Assembly (NCBI GenBank): GCA_021014325.1
Contig: CM037470.1
Span: 4,057,647-4,121,646 of the forward strand
DNA length: 64,000 nucleotides
DNA from: Plazaster borealis
Taxonomy: Eukaryota > Echinodermata > Asteroidea > Forcipulatida > Labidiasteridae
Direction: 5' to 3'
Shown: piece by piece, positions 9,104-24,100 of the stretch
Position numbering within the stretch: the first letter of the stretch is position 1
How the letters are laid out: every line of letters begins with the position of its first letter
Notes under the pieces: generated by a model
Database searches by the model: none
What the model saw: only the letters and a program-made list of their open reading frames with translations
Told to the model about the DNA's origin: nothing
Made by a program: the position numbers and the translations under genes

Positions 9104-12100
9104 GTAAACAGAGTCTCTCGCAGCATTTTTTTGGAAGTAATGACCTTAGTGAAGTCGATTATAATGACAATGAAATCGACAAGTTATAATTATTCGAAAA
9201 TTTACCATTATTCAGGGCAAATATGAATTTTAGGGCAAAATTTTGTGTTAAAATTGTTACATTACACAATTTTTCACTTTTTAATTTCCAGCTGTCATTA
9301 AATAAGTCAGCATGAGCATGTGTTGTTTGTGTGTAACGTTGGTCATGTTAGTACTGTTGTTACAGGACTGTTAGTGTAAAGGTTTAGCAGTTTAGTAAGA
9401 GGTCGTTCAGACACAGTACTAAAGTCGGTTTTAAGCAGTTTTAAGGCAGTTTTAACTCATTCGGTTTTAACTTTGTGTGTCTGAACGCTCTTAAAACTTA
9501 AGTTAACTTAACTGTTCAAATCGAGTTAAAACCGAATGAGTTAAATCGGTCGGCGAGGGTGGTTTAAGCTAAACCACTTCGGTTTTATCTTTTAGCACCG
9601 TGTATGGACAGAATAAAGTAAACCACATCCGGTTTTAAGTCCTCCCCGGTGACCGGTGACCCAAGATGTGTTGCGTAACACACCATAAATCGTGTAGGGG
9701 TTTATGTAAATGTAGCGAATGTTGTTGTGTTGGGTCACGGTGCTGTTTGACCTCTTAAAACCGCCGATAAACCGTATCGGGTTTAACTTCGAGCTGTCTG
9801 AACGCAAGGTAGTTTTATTTTTACGACCGCCCCCCATTGCTCGTAAAGTTAAACTAGTTCGGGTCTAACTTTAGTACGCTGTCTGAACATGCCCTAAGTC
9901 TCGAGTGATATCGTGTGTGAATGTGTCACTGGTTCTACTGGGTTTATAAAATTATACAGTTGAGGAATGAAACCTCAAAGACAAATCCGCGCCAATGTCA
10001 ACAGTTGAATGAATCTTGCCTAAGCGGCTAACGTACGTAGGCTAAGTACGGCAGGCCTAATGTCATGAATGTGGGTAAACCAAACAAGCATGACACTCAA
10101 TTCTGGCTTACTGCAGTTTTAAGTTAGGGGGATGTGTGTTGTCTAGGGAGGCCAACTTTCATGGCTCTGCTTACCGTAACGTAAGCAAAAAAAATCAGCG
10201 CTTACGGAAGCAGAGAATTTCCATGCTTACATCAAGCATATTTCACAATCACAGGTTAGCAGGGAATATGTGCGTGTGTGTACTCCAAGTCATTAGGCAT
10301 TCTTCGCTTACACAGCTAGCGCAGAAATTCGGCGCTTGACCTGTAAGTGAAGAATGGTGATTGCAAATGCAGAATGGCGGTAAGCAGATCCATGAAATTG
10401 GGCCATAGTTGTTTCAGTCACTCAGTCAGAGTGTGGGCTCGAGTCCCAGTCGTGACACTTGTGTCCTTATAAGCAAGACACTTAACCATTTTTGCTTTGT
10501 CCTTCGAATGAGACGTAAAGCGGTAGGTCCTGTGTGTTGTGTAATGCACGTAAAAGAACCCAGTGCACTTATCGTAAAGAGAAGGGGTTTGCCCCGGTGT
10601 TCCTGGTTTGATCGGCAGCATATTGCGCCACAGCACCTTGTAAACCATTACATGGTGCTATAAAGGAAGAGGTCTCATACTTCAACGCAGCTCCGCAAAC
10701 CTTGCAGGAAAAAATACTGAGTGCCTTGATACGCCCCTAGGGGTGTGATAAAGCGCTATATAAGAACCCAGTATTATTTTAGTTGCCACTACCAAACCCT
10801 TGATCCTCCTGAGAGGTGTCTGAGGGTGACCAAGAGCTACGATTATCTCACCTTGTGTAGTTTGGCTAGCACTCCCACACTAAGTCAGCTTTCAACCCCC
10901 TTAAATATAAAAAAAAAAATAAGTTAAATAAATAAAAATTAATTTACCTGTTGAGTGTTTCCATCACAGAAACTCACTTTTCACACATTCACAAAAGATT
11001 ATAAATAAATAAAAATAAATTTAGCCTACCTGTTGAATTGTTCAATCACAGAAATTCACTTTACAATTGCTTCAGTACCACAGGTCTAATATTGGCTTTT
11101 CTAATTGGGGTTAAAAAACTGAACGAAACCGTCTGAAAAGTGCTGCATAGAGGAAACCGCGTCCGAATTAATAAACAAAATTAAATTCATTTGATTTCAG
11201 AACAAGGGATTGATCCGGCTGAAATTGGAGCCGGACATGAAGACCGTTACTATAACAACCGAAGCTTCAGAAAGGTAAGTGTTTTGTTTCAGATTTTCCC
11301 CGCAATTCTCTTCGCAGATGTTCTTAACAAAGGTTTCATTAAAAAATATTAATTCTCGATTTTCAACGCAGTGTAAAATAGCGCTTTGTTAAATGCACAA
11401 GTTTAATATTGTCAAAATGTCGTATCCCACTTAAAAACCCCATATGTACACAAAAAACAAGTGTGCACCGAGATTTGTGCGCGATGCATGCGAGATGCAA
11501 CGTTTTTGCGAAATCCACAATATTTTTGCACTGACGCGAAAATGTACGCGCATACCTTAAATACTAAACTTTAAAGACTGTAAGACTCGGAGAAAGTTTA
11601 TAGTTCAATAAATGTGAAAATATCCCTAGCAAATCTTTTTCCATCAATTCAATAAATACATTCAACATAAAATTCTGAATTTTCATTGACACCAGCACTT
11701 TTTCCAAATGAATAACCTTTGTGTGCTTTAAAGGCACTGAGCACGTTTGGAAAATTGTCAAAGACCAGTGTTCTCACTTGGTGTATCCCAACATACGCAT
11801 AAAATAACAAGCCTGTGAAAATTTGGGCTCAATTGGTCATCGAAGTTGCAAGAAAATGATGAAAGAAAAAACACCCTTGTTGTACAATTGTGTGCTTTCA
11901 GATAAGAATAAAAGGCTTCTTGCAAGAAGTTTTTATTATTTTAGTGAGAAATTACCTCTTTCTCAAAAACTATGTTACTTCAGAGGGAGTCGTTTCCTAC
12001 AATGTTTAATATTATAACACCCCTTATTCTGCCTTTTCATTGGTTTAGAGCGCGTCACATGATATGTCTTAGTTTTACTAGAAACCCGGTGGCCGTGTGA

Positions 12101-15100
12101 TAGTCATTTGCCATGCAATAGTCAAAAGACTATTACATGGCGCGCGCCATACCCAGACGTCTTTTTTACCCACCTCGAACCCAATCAGTTGTGCATCTGT
12201 GTATCTGAAATGCGCGTACGAACGTTACGTGTACGAGGATGATAAATAGTCTGTTGGGGTGTTATAAAACAAATATTGACTGCTTTTACTCGTGCTATGG
12301 TTAAAACTCCGACTCCCTCGGTGATCCCCGGACCGTTCCATTTTCCCTCGGCTGCGCCTCGGGAAAATATAATGCTCCGGGGATCACCTCGGGAGTCGTA
12401 GTTTTAACCATAGCACTCAAAGCAGTCAATATTTGTATACTATCAACAGCTCTCCGTTGCTTGTTACCAAGTCAGTTTTTATGCTAATATTTGTTTTGAG
12501 TCATTACCAAACGTGTACGATACCTTTAAAAGAATTGCATCTTATTACTGACTTGAATGTAATCTGAGCTTGTAACTGACTGTCGCCTCCAGGGCTAGAT
12601 TTCACAAGGCGCTAAGTTTCATTTTAAGATGATTTGTATTGTGACACCACACTTAATTTGCAATTAAGATTGGTTCGCAAAGATCAATCTTAGCTCTATG
12701 TGAAATCGGTCCTACACCTGATATTAATTAATTTGTGAAAGGCAGATTTTTCAATATTAAAGGCCACCGTGTACTTGTACATGTACGTACTTTCAAAGAA
12801 AATGTAAATTACCTGTGGAACATTTCAAGGGGCAACAAGACAATTCAGGCCAGGGGTTGATTTCACAAAACTCTTCCTAACTTAGGACTAGTCCTAGGCA
12901 ATGCTAAGAGATAGGACTAGTCTTAAGTACTGGTCCTAACTTAAGACTAGTCCTACATGTATCTCTTAGCATTGGCTAGGACTAGTCTTAAGTTAGGAAG
13001 AGTTTTGTGAAATCGACCCCTGGAATTACACAGAGGCCTCTGTTGCCCCTGGTCTTGGCCTTGGTTCCCCTCCAAAAGTTTCAAGTAGACTTTAAGATTT
13101 TCCAATGGATTGTGCCCTTTAAAAAAATGAAATTGACCTTGCCCTCTCAAAGATCAAATTCCAGGCTCACAATGACCAGGTGCATTGAGACAATAGCCTC
13201 CGTTGCCTCTGTGAAGTACAGGCCACCACCTACATGTATGCACAGAGTAGTTCAGTAAACTGCGTGTGAACTCATTAGATTTGAATGGAAAGTTCCCACC
13301 TCATAAACAGTGACAATCCAAATGGCATAAAACAGTTCGTCATGTGCCCGGAAAAAGGGCTTAAGGCTTTATGCCCTTCTTCCAGGCACTCAAAAGTACT
13401 TTTTATCAAAAATGGCTCCAGACAAAAAAAATATGGCATCACTGTAACATTTTTGTTGCTATAATTACCCCCAAAGACATATTTTACGATTGTCATGAAT
13501 GCAGAATTTAACCTTCCTATAAGCTAATGACTTATAAATGGCAGAAAACCAAACAAACTTTCGCGCTCAGTTTTCTAGAAACACATCTTCACACCTTAAT
13601 TGCTTACGCACTTTTAACGGTAAAACGTTTGTAACGTCCTTCTTCGAGATGGTTCATGTGTATTCAAAGCATGATTGAGTGGTCAATCAATTTTAAAATT
13701 ATAGACTGGTGATAGTTTCCGTCCGTATTGATTAATCTAAGCTCTATTCCCTGGTCAGGGTGTCAAGGCTAACATCGGCGATGTCGGCGACCCACAGCAA
13801 CAGGCTGCCGCCGTCACCATCCAGAGCTCCGTCCGAGGTCATCAAGAGAGACAGGCACTAGAGGGCGCCAAACAGACCGAAGAGGAGGAAGGGGCGGCGC
13901 TGAAGATCCAGGCGAGCTTCCGGGGGTATGAAGCCAGAAAGCGTGTGAATGCTTTGAAGTGCGTATTAACAAACCCCCGTTTTCTATCATTATTAACCAA
14001 TATCACGGGGATGGGGGTACAGGTTATACATCCATTGTGTATTATTTGCTGTCTGAGCTTGCTTGGTGCGTTGCGGTATTCACCTCATAATTTTTGTCAT
14101 ATTGAATTTAAAAACCAGACCTACACAGCCACTCAAGATCGTCCAACGTGTACATGTAGACCTCTTTGTACCTCAGTCCACACTTCGTACACAAGAATTG
14201 TACGCACCAAATTTACGGTATAATTAGTACCACATCTAAATGAATCATTTGAACCCCTTAATCCAAACGGAAAACACAAGATCCAAGATGGCCACTGGAT
14301 ATGGGGAGCATTTTGATTTCTCACAGCATTAAATACTGTCACACGACACATCACTACCACTTTTTATGAAAACAAAACAGAAAGTTGAAATTTCATTGAA
14401 AAAGACAAAAAAACAACAACCAAAGCACAAAACACTAAAAACGTTAAGTATTTAACCCCAGGAAAAATTAATGGTTGCCATGGTATTAGCTGACCCCTGA
14501 TGACAGTTATTTGTGTACAATAATGACCCTCGATAAATAGGCCCCTATTGGGAAAAGTCAAGTTGGTGATCGGATGTAGCGTTTAAGAGTTACGGCCAAA
14601 AATATAGTGGGGGCACATTGTGCCCCCCCCCCGACACTCCTGATAAAAGTTATTACAAAAATCCAAACAAAATTCAATTACACAATGCTAGAAATAAACG
14701 ATGGATTACTTTCAATCACACACAGCACTCACAATTCTAAAAATAACCTTGGTCTGAAAAATCAATATTAATATTAAACCAACGTGTGTATATAAAATTA
14801 TAGTTTGATTCCTGCACCTGCGTGTTGGTTTATAATCTGCACGTGGCCTGCGAGAGAGTGAACATTGAAAATGCGCATTTCCTGCAGCCAGCAGTAACTA
14901 CCGGCTAATGCTTTCAAAACACGTCTGTGTCAACGCTGCGGCAGGTGTTCGGCTTCCCAGTCTGACACGTAGTGCATGAGAGGCCCCATTTCCTCTGTAC
15001 TGAGCTGATCCTACTGTGAACAGTAGAGGGCGCTGTATCGATAAGTCAGTTAATTCTCCTCATCAGTCCTCACTGATTATGATAGAGACATTGCCGTAGT

Positions 15101-18100
15101 GTGCTGCTTGAATGAAGGGCACTACATGTATGAGATTAGTCTTGGTTCAAGACGCTCACTGTTGTTTATTATCTCGAAAGCTGTACTCCTGCTGTTAATT
15201 TCCCTTAAGGAGGGTCTTGAACCAAGACTAGTATGAGATATGTCCGTAATAAATTACTGTCGGCTTTGGTCCATGGATCCTACTGGTGCAGTACATTTCT
15301 GCATGGCTGTGTTTCCCTTGAGCATTGCAGACCTTGCGCTTAAGCTTTTTATAAAGTCGCCCACCGAGCTATGAAACTGTGTGATTTACTTGCCCTTAGG
15401 AAGTTTGAGTAGCCCAGATTTTAAACTTGTATTGTCATATCTTTCTGATGTGTAATTCGTAACAGTTACAACCAAATGAAGTTACATTGAATATATTCAC
15501 ACACTCAAAAATAAAATAGCACATTTAAAAAATGTATTATTCACATCTGAAAAGGACGAAATATGAGCATTATTTATAAACAAGTAGGTTGCACAGTTTT
15601 TCAGTAGCCCACACCACAGGGCAAGTTGAAAAGTGGTGCTTACTAGCCCGTAGCAGTCTTTACTAGATATTGCGCGCCAGGCTAGTGTTAATAAGTTGAG
15701 CCCTGCATGTGGAAATGTGTTATTTGTAACACACCATGTAGCCGTTACGCTTCAAGTATAAAACTCACCATACCCCCAAAAAATAAAAGGGTATTGCAGG
15801 GAAATAATTGCTATAGTTTTTCTGGTCTGTAATCAGGGTTCAAATTTTACATTTCGGTTCGATTCCCAGCTACGGCCAAATGTGAATTGAGTTGTGCATT
15901 GGTTATCTCCAATGCCATGATTTTTGTTTTTCTCCGGGCTTTCTGGTTTTCCTCCCTTCAGAAAAATCAAACAGTTTTGATCTCTGGCTGTGCTCTGTGG
16001 TCATTAAATGTGGCTGGCTGCCAAAGGCGTCCTTGCATACCGGCAGCTCGAGAAGATTGTAGCCGTGCTACCTTCGCAATTCTCAGCTGCGAGTAAGGAT
16101 GATTAGCCTCAAAAATTATTATACATTTTGTTAGGCGTGTCGTGGCCGAGCGGATAAGAACACCAAACTCAAGCTCTGGTGTTTCTGGTCAGCAGAGTGT
16201 GGGTTCGAATCCCAGTCGTGACACTTGTGTCCTTAAAAGCAAGACACTTAACCACATGCTTCGTCCTTCGGATGGGACGTTAAGCTCTAGGTCCCGTGTG
16301 TTGTGTAATGCACGTAAAAGAACCCAGTGCACTTATCGAAAAGAGAAGGGGTTCGCCCCGGTGTTCCTGGTTTGATCGGCAGCATATTGCGCCATAGCAC
16401 CTTGTAAACCATTACATGGTGCTATGTAAAGGACTTGGTCTCATACTTAAAAAACCTAGCTCCACAATACCTTGCAGGAAAATAATGAACGTTAAAAGCG
16501 CCTTGAGCGTCACTGAGTGACGGATATGTGCGCTATATAAGAAGCCACTATTATTATTATTATTATTATTAGGCGGCTCCTCTAACACGTGTTTGGTTTG
16601 TGATTGTGAGATTTCCTTAATTTGTGTTTGCGCTACTTAAATGTAAGTTTGGCTTATTAGTATTATAATTATTTTTATTGTTATGGTAGTTAGTCTACAA
16701 ATGAAGAAAGGTCTCAGATAAAGTGGCGTCAAACTCGGGGGGCATATTGATCATGACAGAATGACTTGTTACATGAGAAGGGTTGATGTTTATTGGCTTT
16801 GGAGGCAATTAGACAGGTCTCTGTAATGTGACGACGGTAATTATTGGCAATTGTCGGCAAGCCATAATTTGACAATGTAGCACCTGCAAGTTGAGATTCC
16901 CAATTTAACCTCCGGTGAATTAAATTGAAGTACATTCAACCACAGTACTCTTGAACATAGAGGAAGCCACCTGCCAATTCTCAGAAACAATTTTTTGGTG
17001 TTATGGGGCATTTCCTCCTCCCCCCCAGTATTTTGTATGCCCCCTAATAAAACAATAACAATAATAATACCAACATTAATGACAACGGCGGCAGCAGCAG
17101 CAACAACAACAGCAACAGCACTAGCAGCAGAAGCAACAACAGCAACAACAGCAACAGCAACAGCAACAACAGCAGCAGCAGCAGCAACCAAAACAACAAC
17201 AAAACAACACAACTGACAAAAAATCCCCACTGAAATTAACTTTAAATACAGTGAATTTTGGTTTTATATCATTTTCTTCTTGTGTTAAAGAAAGAAAAAA
17301 ATTCCTAGACAAAACAATACTCCACACTGACACAAAGTTTTCCTTTAATTATTGCCCCCCCTAAAAATAAAAATAAAAAATACACATGTAAATAAAAAAC
17401 AACACAAACATGCTTGCCTCTCACTTGTCCCTCCCACCAACCCCAACGCCCAAATATATAGTTTTAAAATCTGGCATGGCCCCTGGCTTTGAGTTGTTTC
17501 AATTGTGACTGTAGTGTGGCGTCTTTTTTTATTGTTAAGTCATAAACCAGAAACAAATTGTACAAATTAAGCTGCAATATTTTGTATTCATCCAGTGCAA
17601 ATTCCACTTTAATGGCAATCGATTCACACAGGGTTTTGAGAAAAAGCAAAATGACGCACTTTGTGCCCTGAAACAAACGACAGCCCTTCAGTTTACAAAC
17701 CAACTACTCTCGCCGCTATTATCAAATTAAGGGTTTTCCTGTCCCAGTCACATGACCTTGTCCTTCAGCGGCATTTTTTTAGCCCGTCCTTTAAAGCCCA
17801 TCGTCGTTTGTCCACGGTCGAAAGAGCCGGTTAATGCCACTCGGGGCTGGATGGAGTTGGTATTAATCGCTATAGAATTGGTACAGTAAATCTTATTATT
17901 AGAAGGGTAGGTACAACTACACTGAATAAACAAATTTGTATTGAGGGCTTAAAGGTGTCGTAGACGTTTGGTGTTGTGTGTGCAGAGAGTTTTACGTTCA
18001 GGAGAACCGATGAGAAATTCTTTTTCCTTGGGGGTTGAAAGAGTCTCCAGAATGCGACTGTAGGCTGAATTTCTAGTCTCCAACCACTTCATCTCTGTCC

Positions 18101-21100
18101 ACCAAAGAAGTGTATACCTGTGCCAAGTTTCATACATGTAGCTCTGCAATTCTTCAAATTAATTCTTCGAAATTGCTTAAGAACTAGCGTAACAAATCTA
18201 CATGATCAGTGTAGGCGTGTACAAAATAATCTGTAGACACATTTTTCAATAGCATGGCGGCATAAATATATATTCATCATGCCATTGTTTAATTATACTT
18301 TGTTCTAAAATGATTGACATGTTATTCTTCATAAGTTGTTTGTTTGTTTGTTCCTTACCTGCATCTCGATCTACCTAGAGGGATCTTCTGTCGTTTGATA
18401 TTTGTTTACAACCCCCTATTTATTATTTAACCCCCTGTGTATTATTTTGTTTGCCGTGTTTTTTTTCATAAGTTCATAAATTTTATAAATTTTTTAAATA
18501 TCTCTTTATGAGTGTAATAGTTTTAATACAAATCTTAATTCTAATTGTAATCTTTTACTCCAGACTTTTCGTTCTGTTACTGTTCATGTTCTGCTGCTGG
18601 CGGCGATTTGAATAGTTTTTCAATAAACCATTGAATAATAATAATAATAATAAAATAAAAATATTTTAAATGTACTCAATTTGCACCTGTGTGCCAGGTG
18701 ACTCAGTGCAAAAAACCAAAACCAAAATACTATCTACACAGTTTAACATTTAAACTGTTTTACATGTAATTTGAACAAGCACTAAGACAAGACTAATCTG
18801 ATCTGTTTTATGGGTAAGTACAGTACACTTCTCAATACTCAAGAGAATTGAAAGATTTTTATCAGACTCAAAGTCAACATTAATTTGAACATCATTAAAA
18901 AATATATAATTACACAGTGAGGTATAATTATTCAATTGAATTTGAACCCCCCCCCCCCAAAAAAAACCAAAACAAAACCAACAACAACAAAGCAACCACA
19001 AAAAGCCACAAGACCGCTGGACTTGTCTGGTCGTGAGTTTACTAGCCTGACATTAAAATCACTGGCCTTTAGTGGTTTAGTGTAAATTTAAAGCCCTGAT
19101 ACATGTACATGTACATTGTTACTGAAAAAAAGTTCCTTCCTTAATGCCTACTGGCAGAACTGCAACTTTTCAAACGCTGTCAATTTTTTATCACAGCACA
19201 TGACAGAGTTTGTGGATGATTTTGTTTAAAATGAGAAAATAAAATTAGCTGACATTGCAAACTGATTACCAACCAAAAGGGCCTATGGTATAATTGCAAA
19301 AAATTGTTAAATGATCTGATGTTTCGACCCTATAGCAGAGTCTTTCTCGAAGGTTAAAATGATTTTGTTTTAATTAAAAAAAAACCCACTGCCACAGTTC
19401 CTTTAAAACAAGGATCCATTTTCCACCAAGCTTCCCAAAAATCATAATCACTTTGTGTGTTTGTTCTCTTAATATAATCTGTTTACCCCAAGGAAGGGAT
19501 TGTTGTTTTACGTTCAACATGATAAATTTGATCCATGCCTTTTAAAAAAGAAAAAAATTCCCTCGAGAAGAAACGAATTACTGCATTACAAACAAGGCCG
19601 CATTTTTTTGGTATTTTTTTAATGTGGGTGGCCATGGGGCATTCTTTTATTAAAGAGGTACTGAGATAGTGGGGAGATAAAATGCCGGAAAAAATTCTTT
19701 CAATTTTTTTGTTCAATAATACAGACTTGTCTTGTGCAGCTCCGATAATGGCTAATTGGCCAGTGGTCAGTTGTACAGTAGACTCTGTGTGAAGTCAATC
19801 AAATCATGCACCCCTTTTTGTATTGATGGAATCTTCCTACCCCCCCTCTCCCCTGTGTACTGAAATGGAACCTCCCGCATCATCAAATTCATCAGTCTCC
19901 AGCGGGCGGAGATAATGCTAAGTTTGTCCTCCATTAATTTGTATGTTTGGTTTCAATCAAGTCATGCAGCGGGCTAATTGGTTCGTCACCAGGTAATAAT
20001 GCATGCTTAAGTAAACCCCATCCACTTCAATTAAGAAGAGATACGATTTTCGCGTATCGTAACTATATGAGAGTAAGAAGAAGAGTAAAAAACAATCACT
20101 GTCTGGGTTCAGTCATGCGGACATTGAAATGCTTGCCTGTTCAAGTGTTTTTTTCTCACACATACAAATGTGTGCATGAATAATTGCTGGGATCTTCTGT
20201 AAGTATTTATTTTGGCGAAGGAGTTATCCATCTTATTGCAAAAAAAAAATAAAAAAATAAAACAAGTAAAGAACTTTTTAAACAAAATTAAAGGATTTTT
20301 TTAAAATAAATTAAAATATAAAAAAAGTTTCTATAATGAAATAAAACTCCCAATACATATTGTTTGAGACCATGGATTTACAACCGGTCAGTGGAAATTT
20401 GCCCATTACGGGAAAAGTTTGCTTACTAGCATTCAGGTTTGCATATTAGTTGGTATACACATTTTCTTGGCACAAAACCCCCCCCCCCCCAAAAAAACAA
20501 ACATTAAAAAAGGGTGGAACATAAAAAACAGCCTAAAATGCTCCATCATGTGCAGTTAATGTCTAGGTGCATTACTATACATATTGGCTGAATGTTTTTT
20601 TGCTTGAATTTTTAATTAAGACGAGCAAAATTTGCTGCTGAAATTGGTCCCCAGTCTCACTCATTTTACCATCACCGACCAACTATTACCAATCAAGTGT
20701 ATCCAAAAATCATCATTATAATTCATGACTTCATTTGGGTTAGTCCATTATTAAATCTTGTGGAACATGATTAACCAATCAGGAGGATCGCATAATTGCT
20801 CATGTATTATTCATGATATTGGCTCTCTAAAGCACATTCAAGTGCATGCAGTAAGGAGTTCTCTGGTAGACAAACAAAATGCAAATGATATTCGGACCGG
20901 TCCATTTCTCTTCAGTGTAGGTGACTCTCTTGGCCACTCAGTGCTCCGTTTTTTTTTCTAGGCCACATACATAAACATGAGGCTGTAACTTTTCAGCGTT
21001 GAGTGCTGTTTCTGGGTTCAGTGTTTGAGTGTTAATAGCTGTGGGTAGGAGAGTTTCTGACAGCACAAGATCTTGTTTTGTGGATGCTATTTTTGTACGG

Positions 21101-24100
21101 ACAAGGTACGTGTGGTTTACAATTTCTGAAGGTATGTGGACGTGTAGTGTATAATACTCATTTACACAGTATGTATTCAAAGTAAAATAGAATGCAGTAT
21201 TTGTTGTGTGCAGTTTTCCGTACAAACACTGGCAAAAATTGCTGAAATTATTTCTCAGAACTTGAAAGTTATATTTGCTTGTAAACATACACACACATAC
21301 ACAACGTTTGTGGACTTCTCTTTGTTCTCTCATTGTTTGGACATAGTTTTTTTTTTGCGACATACCCATTGGTTTTGTACACAAAATCGAAGCGAGGACG
21401 TCCTCGCTCTGTCAAACACCCGGATCCCTTTTGTTAAAGTCCTCGGTTTCAACGGGTAGACATGCTCACACACACACGATGTACATAAATTAATTTGTAA
21501 ATTATAAATATGTTTTTGATATGTTGTGTTACTTTATTTTTTTTTTATTCCTCGCCATGATAACATATTTCCCATGTTCCATTTGAATAAAAAGTCTAAA
21601 GTTAATACTACAGGATTGCCAATTAATTTGAAATCTGACATTTAATGTACAACTAGCCAAGCTTGCAAGAACTAGATTGAGAGTTGTGTGCCATTCCGAC
21701 TTAACTCTAAGGTAGATTTGCAGCCTAGGGCCTAGAAGAGTTAATAAGGGAGCGTACCTCAAAAGTCGGAACGATGGGAACCTTCTAATTGGATTGGATT
21801 TAAAAGTATTCCAGTGCATGCATCATGGACCATTCCGTTGGACTGCTGGAACATTCCAATAATGCGCATATTTACTTAGGTGTAGGATTGCTCCCGAACT
21901 TCGACACAATGATGCGGTCTAGCAGAACGTTCTAGCGGTCCCATGGATTGCGGGGCGTTTGCCCATGGGTACGTTTTCGTTTGCAGCTAGAATGTGCCGG
22001 CTTTTGAGACGCACCCTAAGCTGCCTGCATGATTTTAAGATGATCCAGGATTCAAGATTAGTGAGGCTGCAAAATATGAATCCTTGTGCAGCGTCATAAT
22101 GTTGACTTTATTTTTATAGGATTGACACATAGGCCCCTACACGTTTGTTCTGTTTGCTCCCAACTGCCTCCCTGCCCTTCTAAATGTTCCAAGTAGATAT
22201 TTTAAAATCTCCTCAATAGAGGTTCTTGTGAGGGTAGAGCTTGATATTGTGTTTGAAAAAGCCTTTAGAGCACCACGGCAGCCCACAGCTGTACATGTGC
22301 ATAGTCCCCAGGGAGCTGAGAAAGATTACAGTCTTGCTACTCTTGGCCCAATGACCAGGGCACTATGCAAATTAGTGCATTGAAAGGTTATTGTAAATTA
22401 TGCTATAGGGGGCCTACATGTTTGAGGAGTACCGGTAGTTAATATTATTATTTAAAAGCAAAAGTGTATTTCATAAGCGATCGTAAAGAAGATTTGACAG
22501 TGTGTGTGCATGTCCACAACAATGGATATTTTGCATTAAATTGTCACTCGTACTCATACTTACACAATCTTTTAGCGTATTTTTGCTTGTTTACAGTAAG
22601 CGATAGTTGTGAAACAGAGATTCTGCTGACAGGCACTCTATAAGCAAAAAAATGTCAGCTTTGTACGATGATTATTGGGGCCCAGAGAACATAACTGTAC
22701 ACTTAATACTCAAATTAGGGGGGGGGGGCAGGCATATGTACATAGATATGTAGGCAAGGGGGGGGGAACACACACAGGCATAGATAGGGCGGTCCGTTTA
22801 ATTGGTATCTGTTATCACCCCTTACTACCTCGCTAATATTTTCATTCCTGTGGGCATGTAATAACACTCATGTCTGATCCAGCTTTCCATTAGCACTGGC
22901 AATCTCTTCAGATGCCAGCTTCTGGGCCATGTAACAAATAATTGTTGGTTAGTGTCCCTGCTCTACTTCAGAAATCATCTTTTTTTAACCCACTTTTTAA
23001 AATCTTGTTTAAGGTAGTGGTTTGTTTGTCCATCAAACATGTGTCAGATCAGACTATCTGTCTAGCAAGGTTTGTGGTAAACACCTTGAAAGTAATCTCC
23101 CTATAAGGGTGTCTGCCATGCGTTGTGCATAATGCATAGTGTCCAATCCTTTAAAGGTCTTTTGAAGTGGTATTTTTTTCAACAGAATTTTCTGCTAAGC
23201 AAAAATGTGCAGGATACCGAAGTACAGATGGTATGATCTTTAGCCGGTACCTTATTCTTGTAAGCATATACTGTAATGTTAGTGTGCTTAGCTACTTTTT
23301 GTGCTTTAAAAGCAGCTCCGTGAAATTCAGCCCCTGAGAACTTTGCTAAACAAAATTATAAGCAGGAATCCAGTAACAGACAGTGTAGTGTGCTTATATT
23401 TTGGTCTGAGAAATCAAAGTAAGAAAAATGGAGTTGCAGGGGACAATTTTCTTGCACCTGGCAGTTTTTTTGAGGCAGATGTTTCTCCCTAGAGTTTTAC
23501 TGATGGTAAGCTTTGGGAGTCAAAATCCTGATTATCTCTTTTCAATCATAACCAATCATGTCTCATAAAATTGTCCTGTGCCCTGCGGCCAAAGGACATG
23601 ACGGAGGTGGGCCTGGCAAAAAAGGTTGTAAACAATTACTTGTAGGCCTACTCTACAAAATTTTCGGAATCGCAAAGTACATGTACATGGAGAGTTTATT
23701 CAAAATATTTTGGTTCTTATCAAGAAAAGATGTTTCTTGGATAATAAATCGATTTTCATGTAAAATAATATAATATAGGGGCCTAATATAATCTAATATA
23801 ATATTAATAATTATGAATGTTTTTATATAGTTCCCATTTGATGTCACACTATGTAAATTCAGCCATCTATATGGGCAAAATTATTATTTACATTATATTT
23901 TAAATTCACAACTGTCTGTTATAATGTTATTTCTTATCAAAGATCCTTGCATGATCGGTTGGTGAACCACTTTGGCTGTGTAGAAAGATTAGAACGCATG
24001 ACACATCTCAAAGCCCAAACCTAAGTTGCCCGTGATGATGACGTCTGTCGGGAACCACACATCTATCCATTAACGTTTTTGAACAATCCCGATGAATTTT

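Larger units (their letters stand above)
9104..11200 (+). other. intron 1
   Basis: GTAAAC..TTTCAG. Holds a PIF/Harbinger-like MITE (9399-9894), a MITE of the GGGCCCAATTTCAT family (10146-10405) and a 5'-truncated SINE (10425-10785). The rest is AT-rich with no further feature. Confidence 0.85.
11275..13758 (+). other. intron 2
   Basis: GTAAGT..GGTCAG. Contains a family A MITE (11732-12525) with a nested insertion (12008-12435), two foldback elements (12597-12713, 12851-13023) and a dispersed-repeat segment (13025-13220). Confidence 0.85.

Noticed and set aside
16841..17333. Open frames up to 129 codons on both strands around 17.1 kb
   Set aside because: They are produced by the CAG/CAA microsatellite (runs of Cys, Val, Ala or Thr) and lack splice or domain support.
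20938..21384. 148-codon minus-strand open frame
   Set aside because: No domain, Cys-rich run from a CACACA tract, no splice context; looks like chance.
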